Shown one piece after another: positions 24,950 to 36,902 of a stretch of 64,000 bases of DNA (its first letter is position 1; each line of letters opens with the position of its first letter). The position numbers and the translations under genes are program-made. This stretch comes from Carposina sasakii (lineage: Eukaryota; Arthropoda; Insecta; Lepidoptera; Carposinidae): NCBI GenBank assembly GCA_014607495.2, contig CP053153.1, forward strand, positions 9,486,001 through 9,550,000, given 5' to 3'. The notes beneath the pieces are model-generated. The model had not been told where the DNA came from. It searched no databases and worked only from the letters and a program-made list of their open reading frames with translations.

Positions 24950-25996
24950 AAAAAATTTAACCGACTACAAACTTTAACTAAAAAGCGATAAATAACGTAA
25001 CTAATTTATCTACTTAATACATATTAAATATCTCAAATTATTCAAATATTTACAACTTAATACCTAATACTTTAACAAAGTCATCTTTAACTATTTAAAT
25101 ATTTATAATTATCACTTATTTTTTGGAGTCGGTGCCAGCCCAGGTAACGTAGTCTGTTGTGTTGATAAACGCGCGCGGCTGGCAACGCCACACACACGGC
25201 AAAATACAATACGGTGTAGTAGGCAGCGGTAATGCAATTACCTATTCTTGGTTTCACTATTTAGTGTGGGTCAGTTTTCTTAATTACATTTATTTGTTTG
25301 GCTGGCACCAACTCCAAAAATAAGTGATAATTATAATAATATAGTTAACTCTTTCAGTCTTGGTGGTTAGTGTCACTAACCACCTATTTCTGATTTTTGA
25401 AATTAAAATCTATGCCATCTATTTATAATCGGTTGAACTATCATGAAAGTTCGATTCATGCTTGACAAGATACAATCGAATATACCGCCAAATGAAGGAA
25501 TGACAACTCAATTTAGTTGAATTGAATATTGCACTTACGTAATTTTAATTGCGTGTTTTATAAAAAAAATAACAGGTAAGTAAGTAAGCTTTTATCCTTA
25601 ATGTTTTTTATTAACTTTATTCTCATTTATCTGTTTTATATATATTTACATGATAGTACTACTACTCTTCAGTTTTTTGCAGTGTATTCACATCGAAATG
25701 CATAAATTATCATTAATAATACCTCATTTTTCGAAAACCTTAATAAATAATTTTTTTTCCTACTTTTTATGATTTTTTTATTGTTAATAATGCTAAAACT
25801 TACATATATATGTTAAAAATATTCTTAATCTAAAAGCGTGACGGAAAGAGTTAAAGATGACTTTGTTAAAGTATTAGGTATTAAGTTGTAAATATTTGAA
25901 TAATTTGAGATATTTAATATGTATTAAGTAGATAAATTAGTTACGTTATTTATCGCTTTTTAGTTAAAGTTTGAAGTCGGTAAAAATTTTTTTTTG
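24950..25996. mobile_element. Large palindromic (foldback) element split by an insert
   Basis: Left arm 24960-25139 (ACCGACTACAAACTTTAACT...) pairs with right arm pieces 25302-25348 and 25855-25980 (...AGTTAAAGTTTGAAGTCGGT). The arms match over about 180 bp. Between them lies a 160-bp centre. The right arm is interrupted by 25349-25850. No coding sequence. The outer ends resemble the ACCGACTTC ends of the elements at 4054 and 36903. Confidence 0.8.
25349..25850. mobile_element. 502-bp MITE with TTAA target duplication
   Basis: Flanked by TTAA on both sides (25345-25348, 25851-25854), with inverted ends CTCTTTCAGTC and GACGGAAAGAG. The left arm of the palindrome that hosts it reads straight across the site, proving the insertion. 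TTAA duplication suggests piggyBac-type mobilisation, although the ends do not begin with CCC. It holds an 11-bp hairpin GGTGGTTAGTG T CACTAACCACC at 25362-25384. Confidence 0.8.
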
Positions 25997-26000
25997 TATA

Positions 26001-26205
26001 CTAGTGGACGCCCGCGACTCCGTCCGCGTGGAATGTAGAAAAAACAAAATGTCGAAATTATCCGGGATAAAAAGTAGCTTGTATATTAAGTGGGATCTGT
26101 CACAATATATTCCTGAAAACTACATCTAAATCGGTCCAGCCGTTTCTGAGATTAGCGTGCACAAACATCGATCCTTTACGATTTTATTATATAGGTATGT
26201 ATAGA
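26001..26205 (-). mobile_element. Short non-autonomous Helitron
   Basis: On the - strand it ends GCGGACGGAGTCGCGGGCGT then CCACTAG followed by T, with a clear hairpin before CTAG. Inside is the usual GCACGCTAATCTCAGAAACG. The 5' end is TCTATACATACC (or three bases further out). It starts directly beside the palindromic element at 24950-25996. Confidence 0.8.
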
Positions 26206-26209
26206 AGAT

Positions 26210-29200
26210 AGACTAACGTCTAGTTACAATATCAGACAGAAATATGTATACTTAGTAATAACAGATACGTAACCCCAAAAACATAAGAGCTAAAGGGATT
26301 TTTAAAATAAAAATAAAATACACAAATAGTGTAATAAACATTTATTTCAGATAACGAAATCCATATTTTGTTAGTAACGTTGTTTTCATACCACTTTGTT
26401 TTTCATGCTGGTAATTATAATAGCCTATTAAACTTGAAGCGTATTGTAAAGACTTTTACTCAAATATAAAACTTTAGACCCGCTATGACCCGCATCCCAT
26501 TATATGCGGTTAAATTCCATTACGAAAATGAAATGGGTATTTGATCAACTAGTCCGTCGCGCACCCTCGTTAACTTAAATTAATATTATAATGAAACATA
26601 GAATCCTTTGCAAATTATAAATATAAAACGAAAGTATATTATTTACCTTTTTGCCTTCATAATTGGGTACCGTATATTCTAATTTGTATGTATATGTACT
26701 ACAAAATCATACATGAACACGTCTGTGTTCCCAAAATGGGATAGCCAGAGCTATAGGATCACGAGGGACATCCTACAGCATCATTTAGCACTGCAAGCCA
26801 GATGTAAAAGATATGTGACAAGTTGTTAGCTGAACGCCCCAAAGCTCACAACAAACTCGACTCTTACTTGGTAAGCATAAGCTCATTGGAATAGATAATT
26901 TATTTATTTTATGTTATTTTTAGTAAAAGATAAATATTATAAACGAAAGAAATTCATTAACTGGAGTAAGATACACAAAAATTAAAAGAATCTCATTGTT
27001 CATAGTCTCTATTATTCCAAACTTCAATTATCCAAATCGGTCGTTTCATTTTTAAATTGTAAAAAAGAAAAATACTCAGAGCTCTCTTACATAAGAAAAA
27101 TTCAGACCAGCTTTTGTGAATCAACAGGAAGTTCGCAAAATTGCCATTTTACACAATTTCGGATGCGGTCAAACTCCATTAACAAGCTAAAATACGTTTA
27201 TCTAAGATTTATCCCATTAGCCTGTCATATCCTCGTCAAGGCTATTTTTTATTTAAAGATAGGTTGAGTTTGACCCATGATTTTGGATTGACCCGCATGC
27301 TCACATTTTATACATATCAAAAGTATCTACATACTCGTAATAGTACATGAATGCTCTCGTTTATGAAATTATGGCGTTATTATTACATTATCAAAGATAT
27401 GTTTCGCCAAAAAATGTGGCATGAAAAACCATGCTTAATTCGTCTTTTCCCATAAAAAATCCTAACGTAGGTATTCTTCAGTTTTATGATTCAAAAAATT
27501 TGTATTGAGACAAAATACCCTGTTCTTTATCTACAGTTTATATAAAAATATTTTTAGTATCTACTAACTTACCAGTCATGGAACAAAATGATACGATAGG
27601 TATTATTGTTAGCTCTCTGTCGACGACAGTTTCGTTGAAATAGATTTAAAAAACCGCCAAGTCATAATATTTCTGCCATAAAAGGAACCTACTTACCTAC
27701 TCGTATATATTATGCTTTATCCTTTTATTTAATTCTTTTCGAAGGCATGTATGTACACACCAACATAAAATAATACAAACATCAAAGGTGAAACCTTCAT
27801 TGCTGGTATGAACGGAAAAAAATTCGTCCAGACAGCGCTTAGTTAATTAAATATGAATGCTAATAGCTAAGGGCCACTAATTTTCTGGAATCGATACCGG
27901 TTTGTCCTGGTTTAAAGTATAAGTAGTTTCACCTCAGATAGTTGTAGTAGTATATCTATTTGTATACCGTGGGATTAGCCCACCACTCATTCCCATATAT
28001 CTACGAGTATTTGTATGTTCATTAATTCTTTACCTCCTAATTTAAGGAAACCCCTAGAATGTACATATGTTATTTGCGTATTATTTCCGTAAAAAGAAGC
28101 CTATATAAGAAGCCCTAAAAAATGGTTACTTGCCTATACGTATAAACCTAAATACACTTACTAAATTTTGTATATCTCTTAACAAAAAGAAAAAGAAAAA
28201 GGACTTCCAAACTATGAGTATGAAAAATTACTTAACTCGGAACCTAACAGCCCCATTTTAGTTTTTACTGACCCAACACCCAATGTTTCTATTCTAAAAC
28301 TCTTAGAATAAACCGTATTTACATAAAATTACAATAGTTCCTTTACAACATGGACGTATAATGTAACCTCGTCCTATCTAAACAGCTGTATCGTGGAAAC
28401 CCTAGCAGATCCGTCAATAAACAGTGAGAGTCGTTGTCCATTGCACCTAAATTTCAATTCGTGCCGGGATAAAGACGAATTTCAAAGTCGGACATTACGG
28501 ACGCCAAAGGCATTGTAACTACGCATAAACTTTATCGATATTATTACAAAACTGCATCTAAAGTAAATGACATTGACGGATATAGGTACCTATGTGTCTA
28601 ATTTACACAATTTTTAGCTTAAACATTGTTTAAATTCTTTTGTAAACCAACACGGTAGATGTATAGCAAAATATTACACTTCCTTTATCGAGAGATATCT
28701 ATTAGCCTGCTATTCTGATACATAGCTAAACTCTCAAATTTCATCAAAATTTAGTTTTTGTATGAGAATACACTTAAACATTCTCACGTAAAATAAAATT
28801 CATTATTATAGCGCGTATTATATCTACCCTAACATAATACAATTATATTATATATCGTACCTCTACATAGGTACGTAATAAATACCTACACAGCTATTTG
28901 GAAATGCTCCGAAAACGATTTGACGGATTTGGATTCTGGTGTAGTGAACATGGGCTCTCAGGAGACCTTTGCTCCAGCTTTCAGGATCATCCTTGAGGAA
29001 AACGGGAAACATTCGAATAACGCCATATTTCCGGGTGAAATTATTTGTATTGGATTCCATTAGTCTTGTCGGTTAATAAAAAAACATCTAAAACAATTTT
29101 TGCCTAAGGGAAAGTATTTTAAAGTAGCCTCTGCCCTTTCTTTAAATCGGGTAGTAGTTTTGGTTTGAAAGCGCGACAGATATACAGACAAACTGAGTGA

Positions 29201-31429
29201 GTTACTTTCGAACTTTATCTACCCTTACATAACTATCAAATTCCCCTTTGCTAAGTTCCCTAAATAGGAAGGTAATTTAGTTGCTTAAGTTCACTGAGAT
29301 GTGATGTTTAGCGGAGCTGCACGTCATTACTACTATTTGTACTATAGAACTAAGTCCGTTTAAAAATAGTGTATGTATAAATATAATAATGATTATTGTA
29401 TAATGATTATTATATTATTAGAATCATGTTATATTTATTGTGCCAACATCATAGAAATCTCATCTTCCTGATATTCTAACAGATGTATGACCTGCCTTTC
29501 TTTTTGTTTTTTCTTTATAAATACATTGATTATTCATATTTCAAGACATGAACTTTTTTTTTCAATAACATTCCCAGACTTTAAATGGATTCAGGATAAA
29601 GAATACAGGTTCCTTATAAAAATTCTCTCGCACATCCTATTTCACAGATAGTAATAGCTCTTGGCAATGTATCGTTTCCGCTTGACTTCTCATCTCCGTA
29701 GTTAAGGAACATCCTGCTAACACCATCTATTGGCGGGTGATTAGTTTGCGGCCTTTCTTCCAGACAGTACCTAACTAACTGCCAAGAGGTTGATTGATGA
29801 CCTCCTCGTACTTAGAACTTGATATTAGATTCTATATGAGGTCAAAGTTCCTAAGGTGCCAATATGTAAGTAATAAAGGCGTGATAATATGTACCTATGC
29901 ATGTATGTATTACCTTCTATGAATACCATTATCATTTTATATTCTCGCTGCTTACTTCCTTATCCGTACGTATTAAAGTAAAAATATACAAAAGAAAATA
30001 TGAACGAACCGCCACAATAGCATTCTATTCAACCCAGAGGCTAAACTACGAGTGAGCACCCACTATTATTACAATGTCATATGGGTATACCCCTATCAAA
30101 ATTAAATCAACATAGATCTAAACTACAGCCTACAAGAATAGACAACCATTACCTTTTAAGTGTGCTAAAAAACACATTAAAAGGCAATACCTACTTTTAT
30201 GTCTAACCTCTCTCTTATTTTCCATCCTATAGAAAAATGCAGCTTTATCTGTGGCAAGAAAATTAGGTTTCTTTAGGTCTCAATTTCTAAAAATCAAAAC
30301 CTATTTACGTCAGATTCTATCTGAAAAACGAGTAAAGACCCCCATCTCCGTGACTGACAGACACTTGGAGAGACAAATGTTCCTTTAAACATCCCTGGAG
30401 TGGGAGTCGAAACGAGAACTAATATATTAGAAGTCTCCCTTAATATATCTAACAACCTTATTTGAAATGCTATTTCGCTATGTTAAAATAGTTATATGAT
30501 GCCATGATTTATATCAACATCTGATTACTTGGCAGCCATGCCAGTAGTAAACTACCTTTGACTACAACAAATGGATAGGTACGTGTTTAGGTAATATAAT
30601 TTTATATCGGCCAATGGCGTCTAAATCTACCTAACAGTTACCGATTGTTGTAATCTAAAAACTACATTATTTAGAACCGTTAAGATGTAATTAGAAGTTT
30701 TGGATCACTGATAAGTGAACTTTACGAGTATAAACTTCCTTATACGTAGCATCAAGGATTCTTTTAGGCTCAAGGGGCCTGTTTCTTATTGTTGACCAAG
30801 TCATCACGAAGACGTATATTAACGACACGCTGGAGGACTCTCTCCAGCGATGACAATCGTACTCAAGTAGACGTCATTACGCTCTAGCTGAGAGCCTCTT
30901 TGCTAAATAGTCAGTTTCTGAATTGTTACACAACTAAGGAATAGCTGTGATCTACATAGAAAGATTAAAGTTACATCTTTGATGACATGATCTACATAGA
31001 ACTTAAATGTATGAATTACAAAGCGCTCCGCGACAAAATTTTATCAAAAATTTCATACGTACGGTCAACAGCAGGCCAAGATAACCATTTGCAGTTCAAA
31101 ATTAGCGGTTATGCCTCCGACATAAAGGTGGCACAAAGTCCCGAGTAGATAGTCTGACATGCTTTAGTTGGTACTTACGTAGTGTTTAAAGTAATTTTTT
31201 GCTTTTTATTGGGTTTAGCATTTTAAACCTTTTTAAATAAAAAGTTTAGATGGGGTCGCTATATGCGATCTCGATCAAAGGAAGCTGTTTAACAATCCTC
31301 ATGACAAACTGGCTCTGGGAGAATTGACGAGATTAAGAAACAATAAAGATTAAACTTTGGTCAATCTAGATTTTCAGCAAAAATATAAATCGGTTTATCC
31401 GTTTCATTTCAACATCAAAGACAAATTCA
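26210..31429. other. Long stretch without recognisable genes
   Basis: Holds repeat D (26712-26850), a piece with ATGCGGTCAAACTCCATTA (27165) that also occurs near 23780, and the repeat E relative near 28880-29240. No coding sequence or splice pair supporting an upstream exon of the F-BAR gene was found, though a short exon could escape notice. Confidence 0.5.
26712..26850 (+). repeat. Lepidopteran repeat D
   Basis: CACGTCTGTGTTCCCAAAAT, GGGATAGCCAGAGC, and CAGATGTAAAAGATATGTGA. Also at 60885-61030 (+) with TGTTTTCCCAAAATGG and GATGTAAATGATCAGTGATA, and reversed at 47036-47105 and 55010-55112. Class unknown. Confidence 0.6.
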
Positions 31430-31815
31430 ACGAGCCCAAACTCGATGGGTTTACTAAAAGGTAGACCAGGGTTACGTCTCCTACCTTCGAGCCCTATCAT
31501 CAGACCAGCTCAGTGGTTCCAGAAAACATTAGTGTTTCAAATGTCAGATCCCACATATGCTTGCAAGCAAACTGAGTATATAACATTCCTATCACACCTA
31601 ACAAACGACCTGATGACCTTGAAAAACTGAACCGATTTCTACCAAACCTATCTAAGAACACTCTCGACTGATATACCTTTCAAACAAAAAAAAACGCATT
31701 AAAATTGGATCATCCGTTTGGGAGCTACGATGCCACAGACAGACACATACACATTTACACACAGAGACACGTCAAACTTATAACACCCCGTCGTTTTTAC
31801 GTCGGGGGCTAAAAA
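31430..31815 (+). repeat. Lepidopteran repeat E
   Basis: Holds TACCTTCGAGCCCTATCATC, CCTGATGACCTTGAAAAACT and the closing ATAACACCCCGTCGTTTTTA, CGTCGGGGGCTAAAAA. I know this ending from many lepidopteran loci; class not assigned. A related piece with GGGCTCTCAGGAGACCTTTG lies at 28880-29240. Confidence 0.55.
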
Positions 31816-31837
31816 CACAATTAAAGTATAAAATAAT

Positions 31838-31882
31838 TAATAAAGAAAATGGAAAAAATTCTTCACCCGAGTGGGAATAGAA
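31838..31882 (-). mobile_element. tRNA-derived SINE, family 1, truncated
   Basis: GAAAATGGAAAAAATTCTTC followed by ACCCGAGTGGGAATAGAAC. Only the tail and half of the B box are left. Confidence 0.65.
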
Positions 31883-31923
31883 CAATTAAAGTAGATTAAG
31901 ATGACTACATACCTAATAGGGAC

Positions 31924-32059
31924 GATTCCGGCAGTCACACTTAAACCTATACCTAATCTTAGTCAGGTCTATCTCTCTCCGTTCTTAACACAAATGCCTG
32001 AGAGAAAAGGACAGGTAGGACTAATTTTACGTTTAGGTTTAAGTGTGACTGCCGGAATC
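31924..32059. mobile_element. 136-bp MITE with 25-bp perfect inverted ends
   Basis: GATTCCGGCAGTCACACTTA (31924) is matched by TAAGTGTGACTGCCGGAATC (ends 32059); the perfect match is 25 bp and continues weakly inward. No coding sequence. Confidence 0.8.
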
Positions 32060-32330
32060 AACCATAATGTATGTATTTTAAAGACATTTCGGTATAGAGC
32101 GTTACTATACAGAGTAAGAAAGGGAATATGTAGAATTTGAGGTTCTTATAGAACAGGTACCTATATACATATTCTATCTCATACAGTGGATACACGAAAT
32201 CTGAATACTCGTAGTAATTGGCTTAGCATACGCCTGCAAAATCAGAGTTGTGTAATTTTTCTATTATTTTAAAGGAATGGAAGAATGTTTGAGCAATTTA
32301 AATTAATTTATGTACCACAACTGATATAAG

Positions 32331-32383
32331 TGACCTGCGTCCAGCGGTGGACTGCAATAGGCTGATGATGATGGTGATGCAGT
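32331..32383 (+). repeat. RTE-type tail
   Basis: GACCTGCGTCCAGCGGTGGA then CTGCAATAGGCTG and a (ATG)n tail. Just upstream of the 17-bp hairpin and minisatellite. Confidence 0.65.
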
Positions 32384-32399
32384 CATCTTGGCAGGCATA

Positions 32400-32439
32400 T
32401 TGGAGTTGTACTTATATCAGTATATAAGTACAACTCCAA
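32400..32439. repeat. 17-bp perfect hairpin beside the minisatellite
   Basis: TTGGAGTTGTACTTATA, loop TCAGTA, then TATAAGTACAACTCCAA. Ends 16 bp before the minisatellite. Confidence 0.8.
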
Positions 32440-32455
32440 GGTAAAACGGTTATAT

Positions 32456-32640
32456 ACAAGTTAGGTTAGGTTTATAACATTAGGTGATAAACAAGTTAGG
32501 TTAGGTTTATAACATTAGGAGATAAACAAGTTAGGTTAGGTTTATAACATTACGTGATAAACAAGTTAGGTTAGGTTTATAACATTAGGTGATAAACAAG
32601 TTAGGTTAGGTTTATAACATTAGGTGATAAACAAGTTAGG
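32456..32640 (+). repeat. 35-bp minisatellite containing TTAGG units
   Basis: Five full units and a 10-bp partial one. Each unit starts ACAAGTTAGGTTAGGTTTAT and ends AACATTAGGTGATAA. Only two single-base differences among units (AGG-A and ACG variants). Every unit carries TTAGGTTAGG, two repeats of the insect telomere motif, and a third TTAGG further on. Confidence 0.95.
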
Positions 32641-34371
32641 TACCTATGTGTGTTCGATGTTTATACTTTATAAACATTATTAATGAACCTGATGACTTGC
32701 ATGTAATAACAAGTAATTACTGTCCTATCTTTGACCTAAATATGGTTATTCTACGATAAAATGGCGGTATTATCATGTGTTCGCCAAATCGATTAGTATT
32801 GTGACCCTATTCTGCTATCTCCCCACTTAGCGATGGCAGGACCATCAATGCATACAGGGATTTTAAAGCAAAAAGAATATCTATCATACAGAATGTAACA
32901 AAAGAGATATGCTAAGCGAGATACTAAGAAAATAGCCCCAATGGAATAAATGAGATAATAACCGATAAACCCACTTAGCGAGCCACAGGATCGACTCACA
33001 ATCTAATTAAAAATTCATTTCATGCGAGAAAAAAAACTGTCGTATTAACTCAACATAATGGTACTTGTTCAGCATTTTAGTATTTGCCTGGCCATCACTC
33101 AGCCCTTGTATGTTGTTGAATGGGAATATAAGCAGCATCAGTAAACAATATCACGATGGGACATAGCGAACGTTTTGCTGCACTTACGCGACTATTACAT
33201 TACCCAACACGTAGATCCACTTCTAAATCCAAGGGAATATCTGTGACCCGGATTCTGTGATATCTATCCACTTAGTGGTGTCAAGATCCATCCACGTCAC
33301 AGCCGTCGACTTTAGTTTCCTCATTCGGATATCTAGCTACCCTATTGTGCCTATTTATAGGAACCTTTACCCATAGGCATGGGGTATATTAATCCAATTG
33401 GAATTGAATTATTTATCAGTTAAGCTATTTTGATATATGGGGTTCCATCTGTACTGGCTTACTTAGTTCTTTTGATTTGTAATTTCTTTCTGTTAATATC
33501 TATTTGTAATAGCAAGGTTTTAATAATTTTTTTACATAAAATTTAAGATGTAGAAAGATATAAAATTACTTACCGGTAACACACGTCAAATACTCTTTTT
33601 AATTTTCACATCATAGGTATTTTCCCACCGTTATCCCGTACAGCAATACAATAAACTTACATTCCATAACATCACATAATACTCGTAGCAGTTAATACTA
33701 TAGAAGCTCTATCCACCCTGATAAAGATTATATAGACGTAAGTGTGTATCGATGCGTATGCTTTTCGCGAATGCAAAAACAATTTATTTTCCATTAAAAT
33801 GACCATTCACTTTGTTATTACGCGGTCCGTATTGTTAACGGCGAAGCTTTTAACGTCATTGATATTTTATGATAAGGCTACCTTGTAAAGTAGCTTTTAT
33901 AATATAATATGATTATAATATGATTATGATACATATTTTATCACTGTTTACACTTTGTATGATGATGTTGGAGTTGCTTTCCGCTATTCAATTTCGAATC
34001 AGTAAATTGGATGTAAAATATCGTAGCGAAAATGGGCATTAGACCCCGTACTGGTATTTATAAGGGTAATAAATGAAATGTAACTTGTTTTTAGAGCAAG
34101 ACATTTTTACGGGATAAATAGCCTGTTTGCTAATCTATAGCAAGTATATCCTAATTTTTCTATAAGGAGTCGAAAAGGTCTGATCTGCTTTGAGAAAAAG
34201 ATGATACGGCTGCCCGTGCCGCATTTTGGCGAGACTTTGACCTATAAATACCTTTATAGGATTAACTAACGTTTGTATAACTGCCAATTTTAATTAAAGT
34301 TTTTCGTGTAAGAGTAACAAACATCACATTCACGTTCTATTTTTTTTAAAGTACCTATTGTTTCTCCGCAG
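32641..34371. other. Intron or 5' flank directly before exon A
   Basis: Only MITE pieces (32885-32940, 33037-33110) are recognised. Ends in a pyrimidine-rich acceptor (CTATTGTTTCTCCGCAG). Confidence 0.5.
33037..33110 (-). repeat. MITE family C fragment
   Basis: Complement of 5776-5850, with the end changed to AGCCCTTGTA. About 85-90 percent similar by eye. Confidence 0.65.
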
Positions 34372-34594
34372 AGCAACATGTCCATCGTCTCTCTTCCACA
34401 CATGGGAGACACTACTCCAAGAGGTAGAAGCAGACGTGGTGGGCTTCAGCAACGCAGCCATCTCCTTTGACAGGGTGGTGGCCAGCCCACTGATGGATAA
34501 GACCTTCCATTTGAAGCTTCAAGCACGGAAACTCTTCGGGCATCGCGAAGGCTGCGAACTTATACTTAGTAAAGCTGATGAACAGCTTAATAAG
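34372..34594 (+). CDS. Host gene exon A: F-BAR domain, FES/FER-like
   Basis: Internal coding exon of about 74 codons. Seen: acceptor TTTCTCCGCAG before it and a perfect donor AAG|GTAAGT after it. The frame has no stop; the exon starts with one base finishing a split codon (an acceptor two bases later is also possible) and ends on a codon boundary (phase 0). The peptide contains TWETLLQEVEAD, then SPLMDKTFHLKLQARKLFG, then a charged helix ending DEQLNK. Known of the family: FES and FER have, in the middle of the F-BAR domain, a Trp-containing helix followed by a conserved Pro-Leu and long charged helices that bind curved membrane and dimerise. The match to FES/FER was made by eye; another F-BAR family is possible. 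The codon use is richer in G/C than the flanks. No first coding exon was found upstream in the window. Confidence 0.75.
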
Positions 34595-35887
34595 GTAAGT
34601 CATAAGTGTTTTATTATTGGTATTTGAATTTGATCATTTGTCCATCCCGCCTGCATGATGATGTGGCAAAAATACAGAATTAATGTACTTTAAAGTATTA
34701 TTAATTATTGATTCAATCACCTACACTATACAGAATGTTTTTTGGTCGTCAACGTTCCCAAAAGTTACGGAATCTCTTCATCGTCACGATCATTTTTCTC
34801 CATGGAAGCATACCTGGGAAATGTCTAGTTCCCAAGATTAGGGTCCAAAGTTGAGTTAATAGACTGCGTTTTTCTGCATAAATGCACATTGACGCGTGTG
34901 GCAAGACGAGAAATAAATAATATCTGTCTATGAAAAAACTAGCATAAACACTGAATACTATAAATTTCGCCCGGTCAAGAAGTAAAAAAAAAATAATAAA
35001 AAAAAAATACATAGTTTCCCAGCATTGTTTTTGGCATAAACTTACTTTATTTGAAGTATAGAGTACGTACCCTTCGTTAAGGGTGGCAACGAAAAATCCT
35101 GTAGAGTAAATCATGTTCAAAATTATTTTATACAATGGACCGTACCTGTAAACTATTACAAACATTCTGAGGTGTGGAAATATAACCCAGTCATTAAATT
35201 AATTAATCGGAAAATAACTTTCATTATGTATACTATATTAAATTTATCGTAACTCAAAACCTTTCTAGAAAGTCTAGTTTGGACAATGGCGGTATAGTTT
35301 AACATAATGATAAAGGTATTTTTTGGTACATTCTACCGGTCGGGGGTTATAAAATCTAGTGAATCTGCTCAACGTCATCTACTTTTGACCATATCTTTTA
35401 TTTCCTTTACAAAGGGGTTATTTAAGTAAAAGGCATTTGTAATAAACAAAATAATTATGCATCAAAAACCAATAAAGTTATGATATTTCACAACAAAACT
35501 GAAATACTATTTATTTTACTAGAAAATATCGCAAAACTGTTTTCTAGTAGATTTTTTTCGATAAAACTCATCGCCTAGATTGGTTCTCGGATACAGGGAA
35601 ATTGAATTTTATGCGTAATCCGTCCAATTCGTGGAAGAAATGTATAGATACTGTCTCCTTTTTGTAACAAGATACATATTTTAGAATGGCATTAAAATAA
35701 TATTCCATTCCAACGAATTTACTCATCTTCGAAGACATAATGGCGTTCGTAAATATTTACATCATAGCTACTCAAATGATCTGGTGACAACCCCCAGTTA
35801 ATATATAAATGTTAGATAGGTATTTATCGCATCTTAGAAGTTAACAACAATGGATTTTTTAACATAATAACATAAGCTCTACTTTTA

Positions 35888-36758
35888 CTATAAATATCTT
35901 GTCTGAAAATCGTCTATACCATTATCTTTTATAATATGATCGAATCGTATAAGCTCGTATATGGGGGCATTCAGGCCACATAACAGCCTGTTTTGGTGAT
36001 ATCTTGTGCATGATAATAAGTCGGTTTGTAATACAGGGATGAATGTGTCCTTTCGTACATTGAATGCAATATGATCTGTCATAGGTATAGCATACATTGC
36101 ATTTTGCTTGATCATTTGAGGTAGGCTAATGACATAATCCAATTCATAGATGGCGTTTGTAGTTAAGGGAATTCTTATCTCCATAATCAAGTAATTTCCT
36201 TTAACTTTCGCTTTCACATGTAGAATCTCATATAGGTATTTTACGTTCTCTGTTTTGACAGGTACGGATATGTCTTCGCTTAGTTGGCCTGAAATAATAT
36301 TCAGTTGCTCCTGTAATTACTCAGGTGGCAATATATGTACATCTAGACGTCTTTGGTATATATCGGTTACTGTATTTATAAGGCCGTCTTATAATATTAA
36401 TAGATATAGCGTTTGATAATATATTAAATGTTTCTCGTATGACATTTGCCTGTGTTGATATGTTATAAAGTTGTTTGGTTACGATCTCAAATTGTTTATG
36501 CATCAATTTCTCATTTCGGTGCACGATGTTATTTTCGGCTTCAATAATAGTGGTTTGATTTTTCATTAGCTTTAGGAGATGATCTTCATTTCCATGTAAA
36601 ATCTCTATATCTAGTTTATATTTCTCTGCAAACTTGTCATCAAGGACATCAAAAAGAGCATTGGCTACGTTTCCAATGGCGTTTACTAGACCTCTCTTTG
36701 GCCGGTGTTGATGGTGTGTGAAGATGAGAAGGTCGTTGAAGTGTCTGATTTCACTCAA
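35888..36758 (-). pseudogene. Retroviral-like envelope remnant of the BEL/Pao element
   Basis: Open stretches 36321-36758 and 35888-36217, broken between them. The first carries a furin-type site RPKR followed by GLVNAIGNVANALF, a Gly/Ala-rich hydrophobic stretch like a fusion peptide, then a long helical region. Known: a group of insect BEL/Pao and gypsy elements carry an envelope related to the baculovirus F fusion protein, with this same basic site followed by a fusion peptide. Seen here are only remnants: frames are cut, the N-terminal part is separated by a 0.9-kb insertion, and no clear membrane anchor is left. It cannot make a working protein as it stands. Confidence 0.65.
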
Positions 36759-36902
36759 CTCGTGTTCATATTATGATATAATTGAAGCACATAATTCCGA
36801 GTTTTCGCAGGTGCTATTTAAATTACTTAGATATGTATCTATGTAGGTTACGCTTTGCCAGTATGTTGTCATATTATATTAAACAATCATAGTCCATTTA
36901 TT

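Noticed and set aside
28863..29060. 65-codon frame starting MESNTNNFTRKYG
   Set aside because: Part of a lepidopteran repeat (relative of repeat E); no domain or splice support.
32400..32439. microRNA precursor
   Set aside because: The stem is perfect and too short, and it sits among repeat ends; more likely a foldback remnant.
32456..32640. Telomere or CRISPR-like array
   Set aside because: Units are 35 bp with no variable spacers and only a few TTAGG motifs each, inside ordinary chromosomal DNA; it is a minisatellite.
34749..35165. 138-codon frame on the - strand in the host intron
   Set aside because: Codon use is AT-driven, the peptide is low-complexity and hydrophobic, and no motif is seen.
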